Part shown: one piece after another, positions 46,377 through 57,575 of the stretch
Numbering within the stretch: the stretch's first letter is position 1
Layout of the letters: each line of letters opens with the position of its first letter
Assembly (NCBI RefSeq): GCF_017591425.1
Contig: NW_024465885.1
Span: 32,124,501-32,188,500, forward strand
Source: Ochotona curzoniae
Lineage: Eukaryota > Chordata > Mammalia > Lagomorpha > Ochotonidae
Length of the DNA: 64,000 nt
Reading direction: 5' to 3'
Position numbers and translations under genes: made by a program
Notes under the pieces: model-generated
Databases searched by the model: none
What the model saw: only the letters and a program-made list of their open reading frames with translations
Told to the model about the DNA's origin: nothing

Positions 46377-47341
46377 GTATATATGGCTAATGAGATCTAC
46401 TACTATGAAAAGTGAATAGTTTCAAACTTTTAAAAAACATTCAAAAACATTTATTAAAATTAAAATAACTTACATTTTATCTTGTCAGCTCTACGACTGT
46501 TGCTGAGAGCTAAACTTATATCCATAAGCCTTAATGTGTAAAGTTACGCATCACTGCATTTTTCATAATGATCAAAAATGAAAAACTACAAATAGAGTGT
46601 GTGTCAAAGTCTGAAATATCAAGGGAAAAGCTAAACACATTTCATCTGTATCATCAAGTAAGATGGAACTGATCATTAGAACTCCTTATTTTTTAAATTT
46701 AAAATCTTTCTACTTTTTCCATTTATATTAATCTAAGAAAAATATATCGTTGGCTAAAATCAAGTTTTCTGGGATCTACATTTTCCATTCTTCTCTTGAC
46801 TCCCTCTTCATTATCAATATCATGTGTTGGCTTTGCTTGCTCCGGCAGTTATTATTCTCCGTGATTACTGGTCATAAACTCAGCAGACCATGTACACTTC
46901 CTCTAGCCTAAATTTCAAAAAGGCAAAATGACAAAAATGTTAATAAAGCTTTTACTCAATTTTTAACGATCACGCTGAGTTTCCCGCCTTTTAATATCAT
47001 CTTAAAGCATGACGATTTTCTTTGGTTTGTTAATAAAGCTACAGGTATTGCATCTGCCTTTGCCAGAAAGGGTGATGCAGAGGCTGCTTGGTAGCAGACC
47101 CTGTAGCTTCCAGTCCTCGTGTATGTATGTCATGATTGGCCATATGAGCAGGGCCTTGCTAGCAGGCACCGAAAAGAGGAAACATGCCGTGGAAATATTT
47201 AAATGGCAAACCATCCCCATCCATTTGCTTGGATAAAAGAACTTTGCAACTCATGAGATACAGAAAAATAAATCTGATCTTGTGAACTTGGTGACAGTTG
47301 ACATCAGCCGTACAACTGCATTTTAAAAGAAGGGAAATATT

Positions 47342-47655
47342 GGGCCTGGTGCCACAGGCTTATGGCTAAAGTCCTCTCATTGCATGAGGCAGGATTCAAT
47401 ATGGAAGCTGATTTATATCCCAGCTGCTCCTTCACTTCCAACTTACTGCTTGTGGACTGGGAAAGCAGTAGAGGATGGCACAAACCTGGGGATGCTGTGA
47501 GGGCATGGGAGACCCAGAAGATCCTGACACCTGGCTTCGGGTAAGCTCAGCTCCAGCCATTGCAGCCACTTGGGGAGTGAACCAGCAGTGAAAGATCTCT
47601 CTCCTTCTGTAAATCTGACTTTCCAATAAAAAGAAATAAAATCTAAAAAAAAAGA
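47342..47655 (+). mobile_element. CSINE, full length
   Basis: The head 'gggcctggtgccacaggctt' is mutated in box A. 'gactgggaaagcagtagagg', 'gcatgggagacccagaagat' and 'cttggggagtgaaccagcag' are clear. The tail is 'ccaataaaaagaaataaaat' followed by (aag)n. Confidence 0.92.
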
Positions 47656-50407
47656 AGAAGAATATTTACAGAAAAAAATGGTTAAGTATTTAAGTATTTG
47701 CAAGTATTACTATATAGTGCTTAATCAGGTAGATATGAGTCTTAAGATGATTAGAAATCCTAAATTCTCCTAAAAGAGAGAGAGCGTGATGAAGGTTGTG
47801 GTCATGGATGGAAATATCAATATTTTGTGAATATAAATGTTAAAAGAGCCTTATGGAGAAAGCAGTATGGGGAGGCGGAATTGAATGTTTTTTATTTGGT
47901 GTACTATATTCACTTTCCTCCCAGTTCTATGCTGTCTTATGATTTGGTAACAAGTTTTGGTGACTATTTTATGCCTGCTGTCACATTTTCATTACAATTG
48001 AAATGCTCTTTGCAAAATGTTCCATCTAGGACTTCCTTCCATCTGGCTTCTCTTTGCTGTCAGCCAGTGAAGATCAACAGAAAGGAGAATAATGAAGTCA
48101 GGAAACTTGCTTCTTAACATTGAGTTTTTCTAATTGCATCCTGATTGTGCTAGCCAGTGGTGGGATGAATGGGGAAAGGGAAAAACGTTACCAGTACACC
48201 CCACTGCTTTACCTAACCCTTCTAAAATCCTCCATGGTATTTTCCAGTCATCCCACCAGAACATGTCATGCATGCCTCCCGAGATCCTTCCTGATGCTTA
48301 GAAAGAGCCCACAGTGCTTGGTGTGATGAAACCCAGACCCGAGGTTTTGAACTGCCTGTGTCATTTATTGGGGGCACAGATGGAGGAAAAATGGCGGAAA
48401 TGCAGTTGAGTCGCTCAGAATGAAAAGGCAATAAAAATTGAAAAACCATAGGAAGAGTTAAAATTATGAAACTGTGTGCATTGCGAGAATAATTATATTC
48501 ATGTTTAAAAGTTCAGTGCAGTTTAGTCATTGTATATTTGCCTTGCTTTAAATTTTAATTCTGAGAGACAGAGATCATTACCCAAAGGTGATTCTTTGCT
48601 CTTTTTGTACTTAATCATACTCATTTTTAAAAAGTATTAGGAGACAATTTTTGGCAATGTAAATTTTTGAACAAAGGGGATTTTGTAGAGAATATGAAAA
48701 TTTTATTATCATAAAAGCTTTTCTATGGGCACACCCTTGACAAAAATGAGATATAACACACTGCTTTGTGTGTTTTAACCTGCCCTTAATGTACACTTTA
48801 ATTCTATTAAAAAACTGAATATATATTTCCAAAATAAAATGGATTTCATATGACTATTAAGAACTATATTGGTAAGTCTTAGAATGCAAATACGTGTGCA
48901 GATATCTTAAAATGTCAGAAAAATACAGGTAGATGATGACTGGAGAAAAGTTAAATAAGCAGTACGTATAAAGCTGGGAATTCTTAGAAACCTGCATAAT
49001 TAGCCTATTAGAGAAAGAGTCAGGTTATTCTATCTTCTCCTCAAGTTCTCATTTTTGAAGGGGTTTGTACATCTGGGAGTTTTGATAGTTGAACCCTCTA
49101 TCCAATTTAAAAAGAGCATCCCTAATGTTAGCTCAAGGCAGTGGAGTAAGAATTTATCACTAAGGCACAGAATGCATTGCTTATGACTGAAAGCTGCTTA
49201 GAGGAATACAATCTGTGTGGTATAAAGTGGCACGGAAGCCTTAGCTGTGTTTTTCTTGAAAGCTATGAAAAACTTTTGATGCCTTTAAGGGACAAAATTC
49301 TAAAGAGTTCTTGAGAAAATAGAAACCTTTTACAGTAACAATTCAAACATGGCTCACTATTCTATTTCCTGTTTCATAGGCCAAACCACTCAGAAGTTTT
49401 GCAATTTAACAAAACATTAGGTTCCCAGTATTTTCACTCAGGACTCAAGAACTGAGCAGCAAGCTCTTGTGATAATGCAAATCCAGGAATCTTTGTTCAG
49501 TCTCTTCTGGTTGGAAACAAAGCAGAGTCAAGGTCTATTAATGAATACCATGCCACTTCTCAGAGACCTTCACCATGCTTTGACCTGCCCACTATTCATT
49601 CTTCTGAATTAGAAGCAAGCAGACTAACACTTTGAACAAGAAGGAACAGCCAATGAAGAGAGCCAGGGAAGTGCAGAGAAAGCAATGCTAGCTCCAAGAA
49701 ACTCTTGGAGCATCAGTGTTTTGGTTCGTTTTTTTGTTTTTGTTTTTTCAGAAATGATTTTTTTCCTTTTTTGTTTCTTTTTTATGCTAGCATACCATTT
49801 TAGTGTCCCAAAATTACCTGTTGAATACAGACTTGTTACCAGTTATGAGATTTACTTTTTCTAAATTCTTGAGGGAATAAGGTTGTCCAGGAAAGTATAG
49901 ATGTGTACAGCAACCTTTTACTTTTATTGAGAAAGCTTAGTCATTGATGATCATGTAATTTTGAGAAAGAAAAAACATGGGAAGAATATTTTCATCTTCT
50001 AACACGAGTCTCTCACTGGCTACTCATACTTTCCTTTTAGCTGGGCATGGAGGCTAAATATGAATGACTAAAGCAATTGTGGATGATTCTTTGTGAAAAA
50101 CTGCCTGGGATTTCAGCAATATTTTCATTTACTGTGTTGACGGGGATCTAAACCACTCCAGGTTTCCCTTTTACTTAGAGATTTAGTTAAATTTGGAAAC
50201 AGGAAGAAAGGTTAACATTCTGCCAGGATCAGGGTAGAGGATGGATGTGATGCACAATTAAGAAAATAAGAAATGAGAAAAACACAAGATTAGGTTAGTG
50301 AAAATGGGCGGCCAGAAGGAAGGCCCCATTTCCTATAGCAAATACGTCAAACCAGAATGCATGCAGCCTCAAACTTTAATTGAACTTCTTGTGAAATAAA
50401 ATTACAA
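47656..50407. other. Long unique interval without repeats
   Basis: No SINE, LINE or microsatellite was recognised apart from T/G-rich runs at 49724-49790. Several frames of 60-96 codons occur, but no splice or domain context was seen. Confidence 0.45.
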
Positions 50408-50771
50408 GGGACCCAGCATGGTAGCATGGTGGTTAGAGTCCTCGCCTTGCACAATCCTGGATCCCATGTGGGCACCAGTTCATGTCCTGGCTGGACATAT
50501 TTTATTGAGCCCAATATGCCTCACCATCCGGCTCCCTGTTTGTGGCCTGGGAAAGCAGTTGAGGACAGCCCAGGGCCGTGAGACTCTGCCACCGTGTGGG
50601 AGACCTGGAAGAAGCTTCTGACTCCTGGCTTTGGATCAGCTCAACTCTGGCCATTGACATTTTTTGAGTGAATCATTGGATGGAAGATCTTCCTCTCTGT
50701 CTCTACTTCTCTTGCTTTTTCCTTCTTTCTGTGTATCTGACTTTCTGATAAAAATAAGTAAATCTTTAAAC
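50408..50771 (+). mobile_element. CSINE with a 35-40 bp internal insertion
   Basis: Head and body are close to consensus. After 'cagttcatgtcctggctg' an extra segment (about 50493-50527, containing 'agcccaatatgcctca') precedes 'ccggctccctgtttgtggcc'. The CT-rich region is also longer than usual ('ctacttctcttgctttttcc'). Confidence 0.92.
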
Positions 50772-50789
50772 ATAAAAATAAAATGACCG

Positions 50790-51110
50790 GAATTGACTTG
50801 CTGCACAGTTTAGTAGCCACTCCTCATTTTCATGTTAACCAGTTAATAGTGGTGATCAGGAAGCAGCAGTATGATCCAAGTTCACAAGTCAGTGAGTGAC
50901 TCTCCCAAGGCTATCCTTAGAGCACACAGTCCTGTGGCCTTGGGCCATCGCCCATCTGTGGACCCACCCCTATGGGCCCTAACTTAGGTTTGGGCCTTTT
51001 ATCTATCTTCATACATTTGCCCACAGACTTTAAAATTTGTTTCCTCTGCGAGCAGTCTGTGAAGTCAAGGCTCTGAGGATAGTCTCCCCTGCCCTTAGTT
51101 ATCAAGTCAT
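50790..51110 (-). mobile_element. Unclassified GC-richer block, possibly L1-derived
   Basis: A 320-bp segment with higher GC than its flanks, lying between two SINEs. On the complement it reads 'ggggagactatcctcagagc' and encodes 62 open codons containing GDYPQSL. A similar GDYPQCL string occurs in the rearranged L1 at 17.1 kb. It resembles L1-associated lagomorph sequence I remember, but I cannot place it in the element. Confidence 0.35.
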
Positions 51111-51199
51111 GCTGCTCTGGTTGTTTGTTTTAACTGTGCAATGGTTATTTTGAAGCCCAATATGCCTCAAATTGACGTTACTTCTATATTACTTCTTTT

Positions 51200-51535
51200 T
51201 AATTTTTTTTAAAAACTTTATTTACAAGTCATTTTTATTGGGAAGAAAGAGTTGCATAAAGAAGGAGAGAGAGGAAGAATGATCATCCATCTGCTATTTC
51301 ACTTTTCAAGCAGATCACAGTAAGTTGAGCTGTGCCAGCAGCCAGGGGCTTTTTCCAGGATTCTCACGCAGGTGCATGGTCCTAAGGCTTTGGGTCATCC
51401 CCTGATGTCCTCCCAGGTCAAAATTAAGAAACTGCATAGGAGCTGGATAAGCCAGGACATGAACTGGCACCGATACGGGATCTTCACACTTGAAGAGCGA
51501 CAATTAATCAATTGAGCCATTGCAATAAGCCCCTA
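51200..51535 (-). mobile_element. Diverged CSINE, full length
   Basis: The + strand shows 'taaaaactttatttacaagt', 'cacgcaggtgcatggtccta', 'aaggctttgggtcatcccct' and ends 'gagccattgcaataagcccc'. The 'cagggagctgg' part is altered to 'gcataggagctggat'. Confidence 0.87.
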
Positions 51536-51839
51536 TTATTTCATTAGCAATGAAGAGATTATTTAATCTCTTGCTTCTGGCCATCAAATTCTTGCTGTCA
51601 ATGCCTAAAGCTTGTTCAGGACCTAAATGGCAATCATTGTAAAAATTGACTTTCCAACTAGCATGAATAAAATTCTTTCCTATAATTTCTGTAAAAAAAA
51701 ATCACTCATTTGCTTAGTTGACTAGAAATGTCAGTTTCATAAAATTGAAGGGAATCAGAATGACTCATGAAGTTGATCATTTAGTTTACCCAGCTCTTCT
51801 CAAGTGACTAGCAGTTGCTTTTTTTGAGGTATTGCCTGT

Positions 51840-51970
51840 TCTCATTATATTTTATAGACACACGGAGAGAGGGAAGGAGACTGACAGTCAGACAGAAATC
51901 TCCCATCCTTTTATTCATGTGCTAAAAACCTGCTAGCCACCACCTGGGCTTAATCAGTGCACCAGCATAA
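51840..51970 (-). mobile_element. Possible CSINE 3' fragment, inverted to its neighbour
   Basis: 'ttatagacacacggagagag' and 'gacagacagaaatctcccat'-type sequence resembles the 3' end of a minus-strand CSINE. Only about 120 bp remains before a + strand SINE begins. Confidence 0.4.
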
Positions 51971-51974
51971 AACT

Positions 51975-52215
51975 CACTGCAGACCTTCCATCCAGTTCCC
52001 TGTGTGTGGCCTGGGAAAGCACTAGAGAATGACCCAAAGCCTTGGGTCACTGCACCTGCGTGGGAGACCCAGAAGAAGCTCTAGGCTCTTGGCTTCAGAT
52101 TGGCTCAGCTCCAGCCATTGCAATTGTTTGGGGAGTGAATCAAAAGATGGAAGATCTTCCTGTCTGTCTTTCCTCCTCTCTGTCTATCTGCTTTTCTAAC
52201 AAAATGATGAAGATA
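51975..52215 (+). mobile_element. CSINE, head partly missing
   Basis: It is clear from 'cttccatccagttccctgtg' through 'gcacctgcgtgggagaccca' and 'gaagatcttcctgtctgtct'. The box A region is not recognisable upstream. The tail is short ('ctaacaaaatgatgaag'). Confidence 0.85.
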
Positions 52216-52424
52216 AATCTAAAAGCACCAAAGTTTCTAAGGCACCGCTTGTGTTCTCGTGAGTGATGCCCTTCCTAGCTTTGTTTTGATATTTTATAAG
52301 TGGATTTAGAGGATATTTAGCTGATTGCAATATATATGAAAATATGCTCCTGAAAAGTTGTAAAACAGAGAAGAGGATGGAGGGAGGAATTGCAATAATT
52401 TTTATGTGAGACTTTTTTTGATTT

Positions 52425-52680
52425 AAAAATAAGAGTTACACCGACAGAATCAGAGACAGAAAAAAATTGTTTGATCTGCAGGTTCAAATAGCGGTGGCAT
52501 CCAGTGCTAAATCAAGCGAAAGCCAGGAATCAGAGGATTCTTCCAGGTTTCCCACGGGAGTTGCAGAGATACAAACATCTGAGCTGTATGCCATGGCTTT
52601 CATCATGCTGTCAGCAATGGCCTGGGTTGGAAATGGCATGGTTTGGACTCAAGCTGATGCTCATGGGGGAATGCCAGGAG
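52425..52680 (-). mobile_element. Old diverged CSINE
   Basis: 'aaaaataagagttacaccga', 'cagagacagaaaaaaattgt', 'gattcttccaggtttcccac' and 'ggcatggtttggactcaagc' follow minus-strand CSINE order with heavy divergence. Confidence 0.6.
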
Positions 52681-52796
52681 ATACATACATATATATTCCA
52701 TTTCAGCACAATACTATCATTTCACAATATTCTTGTAACTGTATCTATAAACTATTTTTGCTGTACTCTCATTGTATTAATAAACTCCCTGACAGA
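52681..52796. other. Spacer between two minus-strand SINEs
   Basis: A short 'atacatacatatatatt' run and otherwise unique AT-rich sequence. Confidence 0.4.
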
Positions 52797-53009
52797 CAAT
52801 GCTGGGCCGATCTGAAGCCAGGAGATTCTTTCAGGTCTTTTGCAAGCTTCTGGATTCCAAGGTTGTGGGCTGTCCTCAACCGCTTTCCCAGACCACAAGC
52901 AGGGAGCTGGATTCAAAGCAGGGCACCTGGGACATGAGCCAGTGCCTTTATGGGATCCTGGCTCATGCAAGTCGAGGACTTTATCCACTAGGCTACCGGG
53001 CTGGGCCCA
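52797..53009 (-). mobile_element. CSINE lacking its 3' third
   Basis: It starts abruptly at 'caatgctgggccgatctgaa' and continues to a good head ('ggctaccgggctgggccc'). The CT-rich and A-rich 3' part is missing, which is unusual for a retroposed SINE and suggests a later deletion or recombination. Confidence 0.9.
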
Positions 53010-53099
53010 CTCATTCATTTTAGTCTTGAAGATGATATTGTATCTTACATCTCTCTTACAGAAATGTATCTCAGAGAAATTAGTTAAATTTAAAAAGAA

Positions 53100-53370
53100 T
53101 ATTATTTCAGAGTTAAAAGGCAGAAGAAGAGAGAAATACATTTCACCTTCTCATTCATTCACAGAATCATTTCAATGGCAGGAGCCAGTAGCTTTAGCAA
53201 GGTTTCCAATATGAATGCAGTGCCTCAAACACTTGGATTCCATTCCACTGTTTTTCCCAGGCTATCAGCAAGAACCTGGGGTGAAAATGGAGCAGACGGG
53301 CCATGAACCAATGTCCATTTGGATGCTGGAATCCCATGCTGTAACTGCACCAGGTAGGTCAGAGTGCTGA
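53100..53370 (-). mobile_element. Old CSINE
   Basis: 'gttaaaaggcagaagaagag', 'caatggcaggagccagtagc', 'gtttttcccaggctatcagc' and 'ccatgctgtaactgcaccag' are in minus-strand order. Confidence 0.7.
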
Positions 53371-53379
53371 AGGCTGACT

Positions 53380-53412
53380 TATAATAATAATAATAACAAT
53401 AATAATAATAAT
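53380..53412. repeat. (TAA)n microsatellite
   Basis: About 33 bp of ataataat with one 'aac' interruption. Confidence 0.95.
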
Positions 53413-55534
53413 GTCCTTAGCAGTAGAGTACAAGTAAGTAGGAAATACAAAAGAAAAGAATTGTAACTTGTGGGGGGGTATAATTCCCATTTCAGCATAG
53501 GAAGTATTAAAATTCAAATTGATAAATATTATTTGTGCATTTTTACTTCACATCAGTATTTGAAGTTAAATGAAAGAGAATTTGCTTTGTGGCTTATACA
53601 CTTTTTTTTGCTACAGTTTAGCTCAATTGAAAAAATCATTAGGAAGTCAATATTTAATAATTATTGAAAAGCAGTTAAAATTGTGTTTTCTTGAATGAAA
53701 CTGTTTCTATCAGGTGATTTGTTTTTGTGAAAAGTGATAATTAACCATTTGAATAATGTTCAATGTGTAGTTATTTTGCCCACCTCCATGTTTATCAAAC
53801 ACTATACTGCCCCACCTTGAAATTTTACGAAGAACGTCTAACAGCTCACCTAATAAAGAGTACCGTAGTTCATACTTACTGAGATTTTGAAGGGAAAACT
53901 CATGAATCTAGTAAGAAGTTGAAATGGGTTTTGAACACATGTGTATTTTACTTCCTCGTTTGTGTAAGCTTTGAAACCTCAGTAGTACTATTTGCCATAA
54001 ATTATTTCTCTTGATTATCTGCTGTTTGTTAAGTATTGTTCCCATTGAGAAATTACAGAAAAAGAAACACAATGTGTAGACATAAACAAAGAACGAGAAT
54101 CACGGAGAATCAATATCGGACAAGAAATCATTTGAAAGAAAAGATAGAAGAAAATAACAAAAGAAACAAATTATATCTAAATTTCTGTATGTATCTTTGA
54201 AATGTGCCATCTCGGAGTTTCAGAACATGCAATTTTTTTGCTCGTCTTTTTCCATGTGACTAAACCACAGTTTCAGCATTGACATTACATTTGGTTGGCC
54301 AGGGGAAGGGCATGTCAAAGACAAAAGCCCATCAGAGAATACAAATTGCTTCCAAGTCTCCAAAGTTCAAATGTAATAACCATTTACAAAAGCTGTTCAG
54401 GGGATATCAACTGCCATTGTGATTGCATTCACTTAAGAAGGACATCGGAGGAGACCAGAGTGCTTACCACAAAATGATTTGTAGATTTAGGTCGAGCATT
54501 TGTAATTAGTTCCTTAGCAAAAGATGATATGTAGATACACACGCTCGACTCAGCACAAATTTCTGGGAAAACAGTGCAATTGATTTTGTGTTACTGGAAG
54601 AATTCCAAGGATATCATAATAGTGAACAGGTCAAAAATATCATTTTATAACTCATGCCGGCACAGACACAACTGTGGCATGAAGGCTTGGGTTATTTCAA
54701 CCAGTTAGTGGTCTTTAAATTCATGCTTAATAGACTTTTTGAGAAAAAAAAATCATTTTACAGCAGGAGTTTCTACTGAGTTCTCTTAGTTGTGGGGAAA
54801 AAATTTTGATTCTAAATAACATTGATTAATATTAGCAATTTATCAAAGATCTAAACTATTTAATAGACTCTAGTTCGTTTCTATTTGATGTAAACCTAAT
54901 TACATTTATCTTTCTATAACATGCAAAAGGCAGTTATTAACAAGGTTACTTCTTAACTTTCAAATTATGTGGCTTACAAGTCCATGGTCTTAATAGCTCA
55001 GGAAAGAATTTGAAGATGAGATATAGAGTGCCTGGAAGTGAAGTTTTTTAACAGAATCAAGGACATACTTAATGGTGAGTGTGGGTGTGATAAAATATGA
55101 CTCCAGGAGTTTTCACAATTTTTTTCTATAAGTTTTTTTGTTTGCTTGATTTTGTTTTTGATTTTTTCTGTCATGCGATAGCAGTCGCCAGTGATGGATG
55201 ACTCTTCTATAATATCCGAGGCAGATCTTTGTGGATAAAATTGAGATTACATACTCTGATAACACTGTATGCTTCAATAGCTTCTTAAGTTTCCTATGGG
55301 GAGATATGTTTTACTATTATATTAAAGCAAAACCAGATAGTAGTAAAAATAGGCACAAAATTTCCTAAAATAATATTTTTTGTTTGGTTTTGTTTTGTTT
55401 TTGCCTGTCCAATATAAGGAAGTAATTGGACTTTGCTTTGTAATTCAATACTCATGAGGGCCTGTTACTAATATAAAGTGTTGGTTGGCATATGGGTATT
55501 TAGATTATAGCCAGAAGCTGACAGCCACAAACAA
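53413..55534. other. Unique interval
   Basis: No repeats were recognised. 54210-54620 has an even base mix and no low-complexity sequence (see findings). Confidence 0.45.
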
Positions 55535-55880
55535 AGTCTAGTAGCACTATTCTCAAAATATCTTCCTTTGTTCGAAATGCAGGATGAGCAATGTCATGTA
55601 GCTGCTAGACTTCAATCCTATGAAAGAGTATGGCAGCTGGGAGGGGTCCGCTTTTTGCTTTATCAAAGACTAGGGTGAGAAGAGGCTCTGAAGATGCTCT
55701 CTGTTTCCCTCCTCCCTCTTGCCATCTTTGCCCTTTCTGCTCAACTATTCTCATGTGTGTTTTCCTCTTTCTCATCCTTTGAATACAGTTTATCACTTTT
55801 TGCATTGTATATGTGCCTGTACTTAGAATGAGGCTGTAAGCTGAAAGCAAGAATTGATATTAAAACTAAATCTCACCTTT
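55535..55880 (+). mobile_element. LTR-like interspersed repeat, copy A
   Basis: Collinear with copy B at 60320. Shared words include 'catgtagc' (55594 and 60370), 'cagctgggaggg' (55634 and 60409) and 'tgtatatgtg' (55806 and 60567), at offsets of about 4775 falling to 4761. A polypyrimidine stretch lies in the same place in both. The size (about 340 bp) and composition suit an LTR or a non-autonomous element. Family not identified. Confidence 0.55.
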
Positions 55881-56362
55881 CCCACGTTATAGTGGAGGAG
55901 CCAGGCAAGAGATGATTCAGTCTAGAAATGGGAGTGTGGAAACTGGAAATGAACCACATTTTCAACAGTACGCATTCCCTAAATCCTGAAAATGGTTCTT
56001 TTGACTCTTTCTTCTCTCAGCATTTGTGCCTCAGGAGGACAAATGTTGATGTCTTTGATGTTTCTAATTTTGGTAGTTGCAGTGCAAATCATTATTATTG
56101 ATGTAATTTGAACAGAAAACAATGAAAGCACAAATAGATTTGTGAACACTTATGCATGAGTATTAACAAGTTGTTTGTGATAGTTTTCTTGGATGAATTT
56201 TATTGTGTGACAAACTGGCACTTTAAACCTCTAACTTCCGCAAACTGACTATATGTGACAAAAATGCTCTCTCTCAAGTTTTTGGAATAATAAGATTTTC
56301 CTGTGCTAAGATCATTATACACAGTTTGCTTGCTTTTGTTTTTTGTTTGTTTTTTCAATTGC

Positions 56363-56500
56363 CAAGATGGTGGACCCCACAGCACACAGAGTGGCCAAAA
56401 TGGCAGTCCCCATGGAACACATAGTCACCAAGACTGTAACCCATCGTAGAAATGGCTGCTCTCAGAGAAAAATGGCATCAATGCCCACAGCCAGTGACAT
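56363..56500 (+). repeat. Diverged 33-bp tandem array with ATGGC cores
   Basis: Units start at 56363 ('caagatggtggaccccacag'), 56396 ('caaaatggcagtccccatgg') and 56429 ('caagactgtaacccatcgta'), with a fourth degenerate unit containing 'aaaaatggcatc'. The 'aagatgg' core resembles a YY1 binding site. It could be part of an LTR or promoter region. Confidence 0.6.
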
Positions 56501-57452
56501 GGTAGGTGCCTGGTCAGCAGTGCACGACTTGTTTTTAGCTGTATGCTGGGTTCAAGTCCTCTGGAATGCACTCCAGAGATGATGTCTCAGTGCTTGATTC
56601 TCTCATGATGCCAGCAAAATTCCTGAGTGATGCATCCCAAATCATCACTGATGTATTAGGACCTCAATAATGGTGATGCCTCCTGGAATCACACATTCTT
56701 GGTATGGCAAGCTCCCTAAAAATGGTCCGGATGCAAAAGCAGAGTAATTTAATTAAAGTCCCTTTGGCTGATGGGTTTAATTATCCAGTAAGTTAGCTTC
56801 CTAGAAAGAGACATTGTCTCTTGGAAGTCAGTAAACAGTGAGGGTATAACAGTTACTAAAATGCCCCAAATCTCATCTATTTTCTTGTAGATGCACTCAC
56901 ATCTTTGTGTGGTTATGCACACCCCAGAGTTCAGTTTGCCTCTGTGGCAGTGAGATTTTCATCTATCTATATCTGTATCTATATCTATATATCTATCTAT
57001 AACATATATAAATCCTCAGAACATTCCGGAAGGATGTTTGGCTTAAATAATTTTGCAAACTAGAATGTTTGTTCTCTGCTGTAAAGGCCTATATTTCTAA
57101 AGAGGAGGTAAACTGCTTTTAGTGTGTTTTAATCCCAGAAGTTCATGCTATGTCACACATGAAAAAATAAGATATATTATGTATACCACCCCCAAAGAGA
57201 AAATAACAGTAAAAAGGCATTTCTGTAATTGGTAGAATGTTGTAGAACATGAAATTTAAGATTGGCTTGACAAGAAGATTTTTACATGAATATTTAAAAT
57301 TTCCTGTACCGACTTTCACTGTAGCACAGGAGAGCAATAGAAATCCTTCCAAAGAATTAGAAAATTATTAACTGAAGCTCCAACACTAGGATTTAACACA
57401 GATAAGTCAATCACTCTTTCCACTCTTCTCTTGCTTTTCTCTTCTTTTTTTC
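56501..57452. other. Unique DNA with a degenerate (ATCT)n run
   Basis: 56960-57003 is a degenerate ctat/atct microsatellite. No gene was recognised. Confidence 0.45.
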
Positions 57453-57542
57453 TTCCCTTCCCTTCCCTTCCCTTCCCTTCCCTTCCCTTCCCTTCCCTTC
57501 CCTTCCCTTCCCTTCCCTTCCCTTCCCTTCCCTTCCCTTCCC
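57453..57542. repeat. Perfect (TTCCC)18 pentanucleotide repeat
   Basis: 90 bp of uninterrupted ttccc (gggaa on the complement), flanked by further pyrimidine-rich sequence (57415-57575). A 131-codon antisense frame through it is low-complexity lysine/glycine/glutamate. Confidence 0.98.
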
Positions 57543-57575
57543 TTCCTTCTCCTTTCCATTCCTTTCTTTTCATTA

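Larger units (their letters stand above)
43549..47341. other. Mostly unique AT-rich DNA
   Basis: Contains two possible L1 3' ends and a CA microsatellite, listed separately. No gene was recognised. 46970-47240 has an even base mix (see findings). Confidence 0.4.

Noticed and set aside
52467..52937. 156-codon + strand frame, the longest in the window
   Set aside because: It starts in one old minus-strand CSINE, crosses a spacer and ends in another. The protein is SINE-derived (for example the RFPRPQAGS-type string seen in many CSINE copies).
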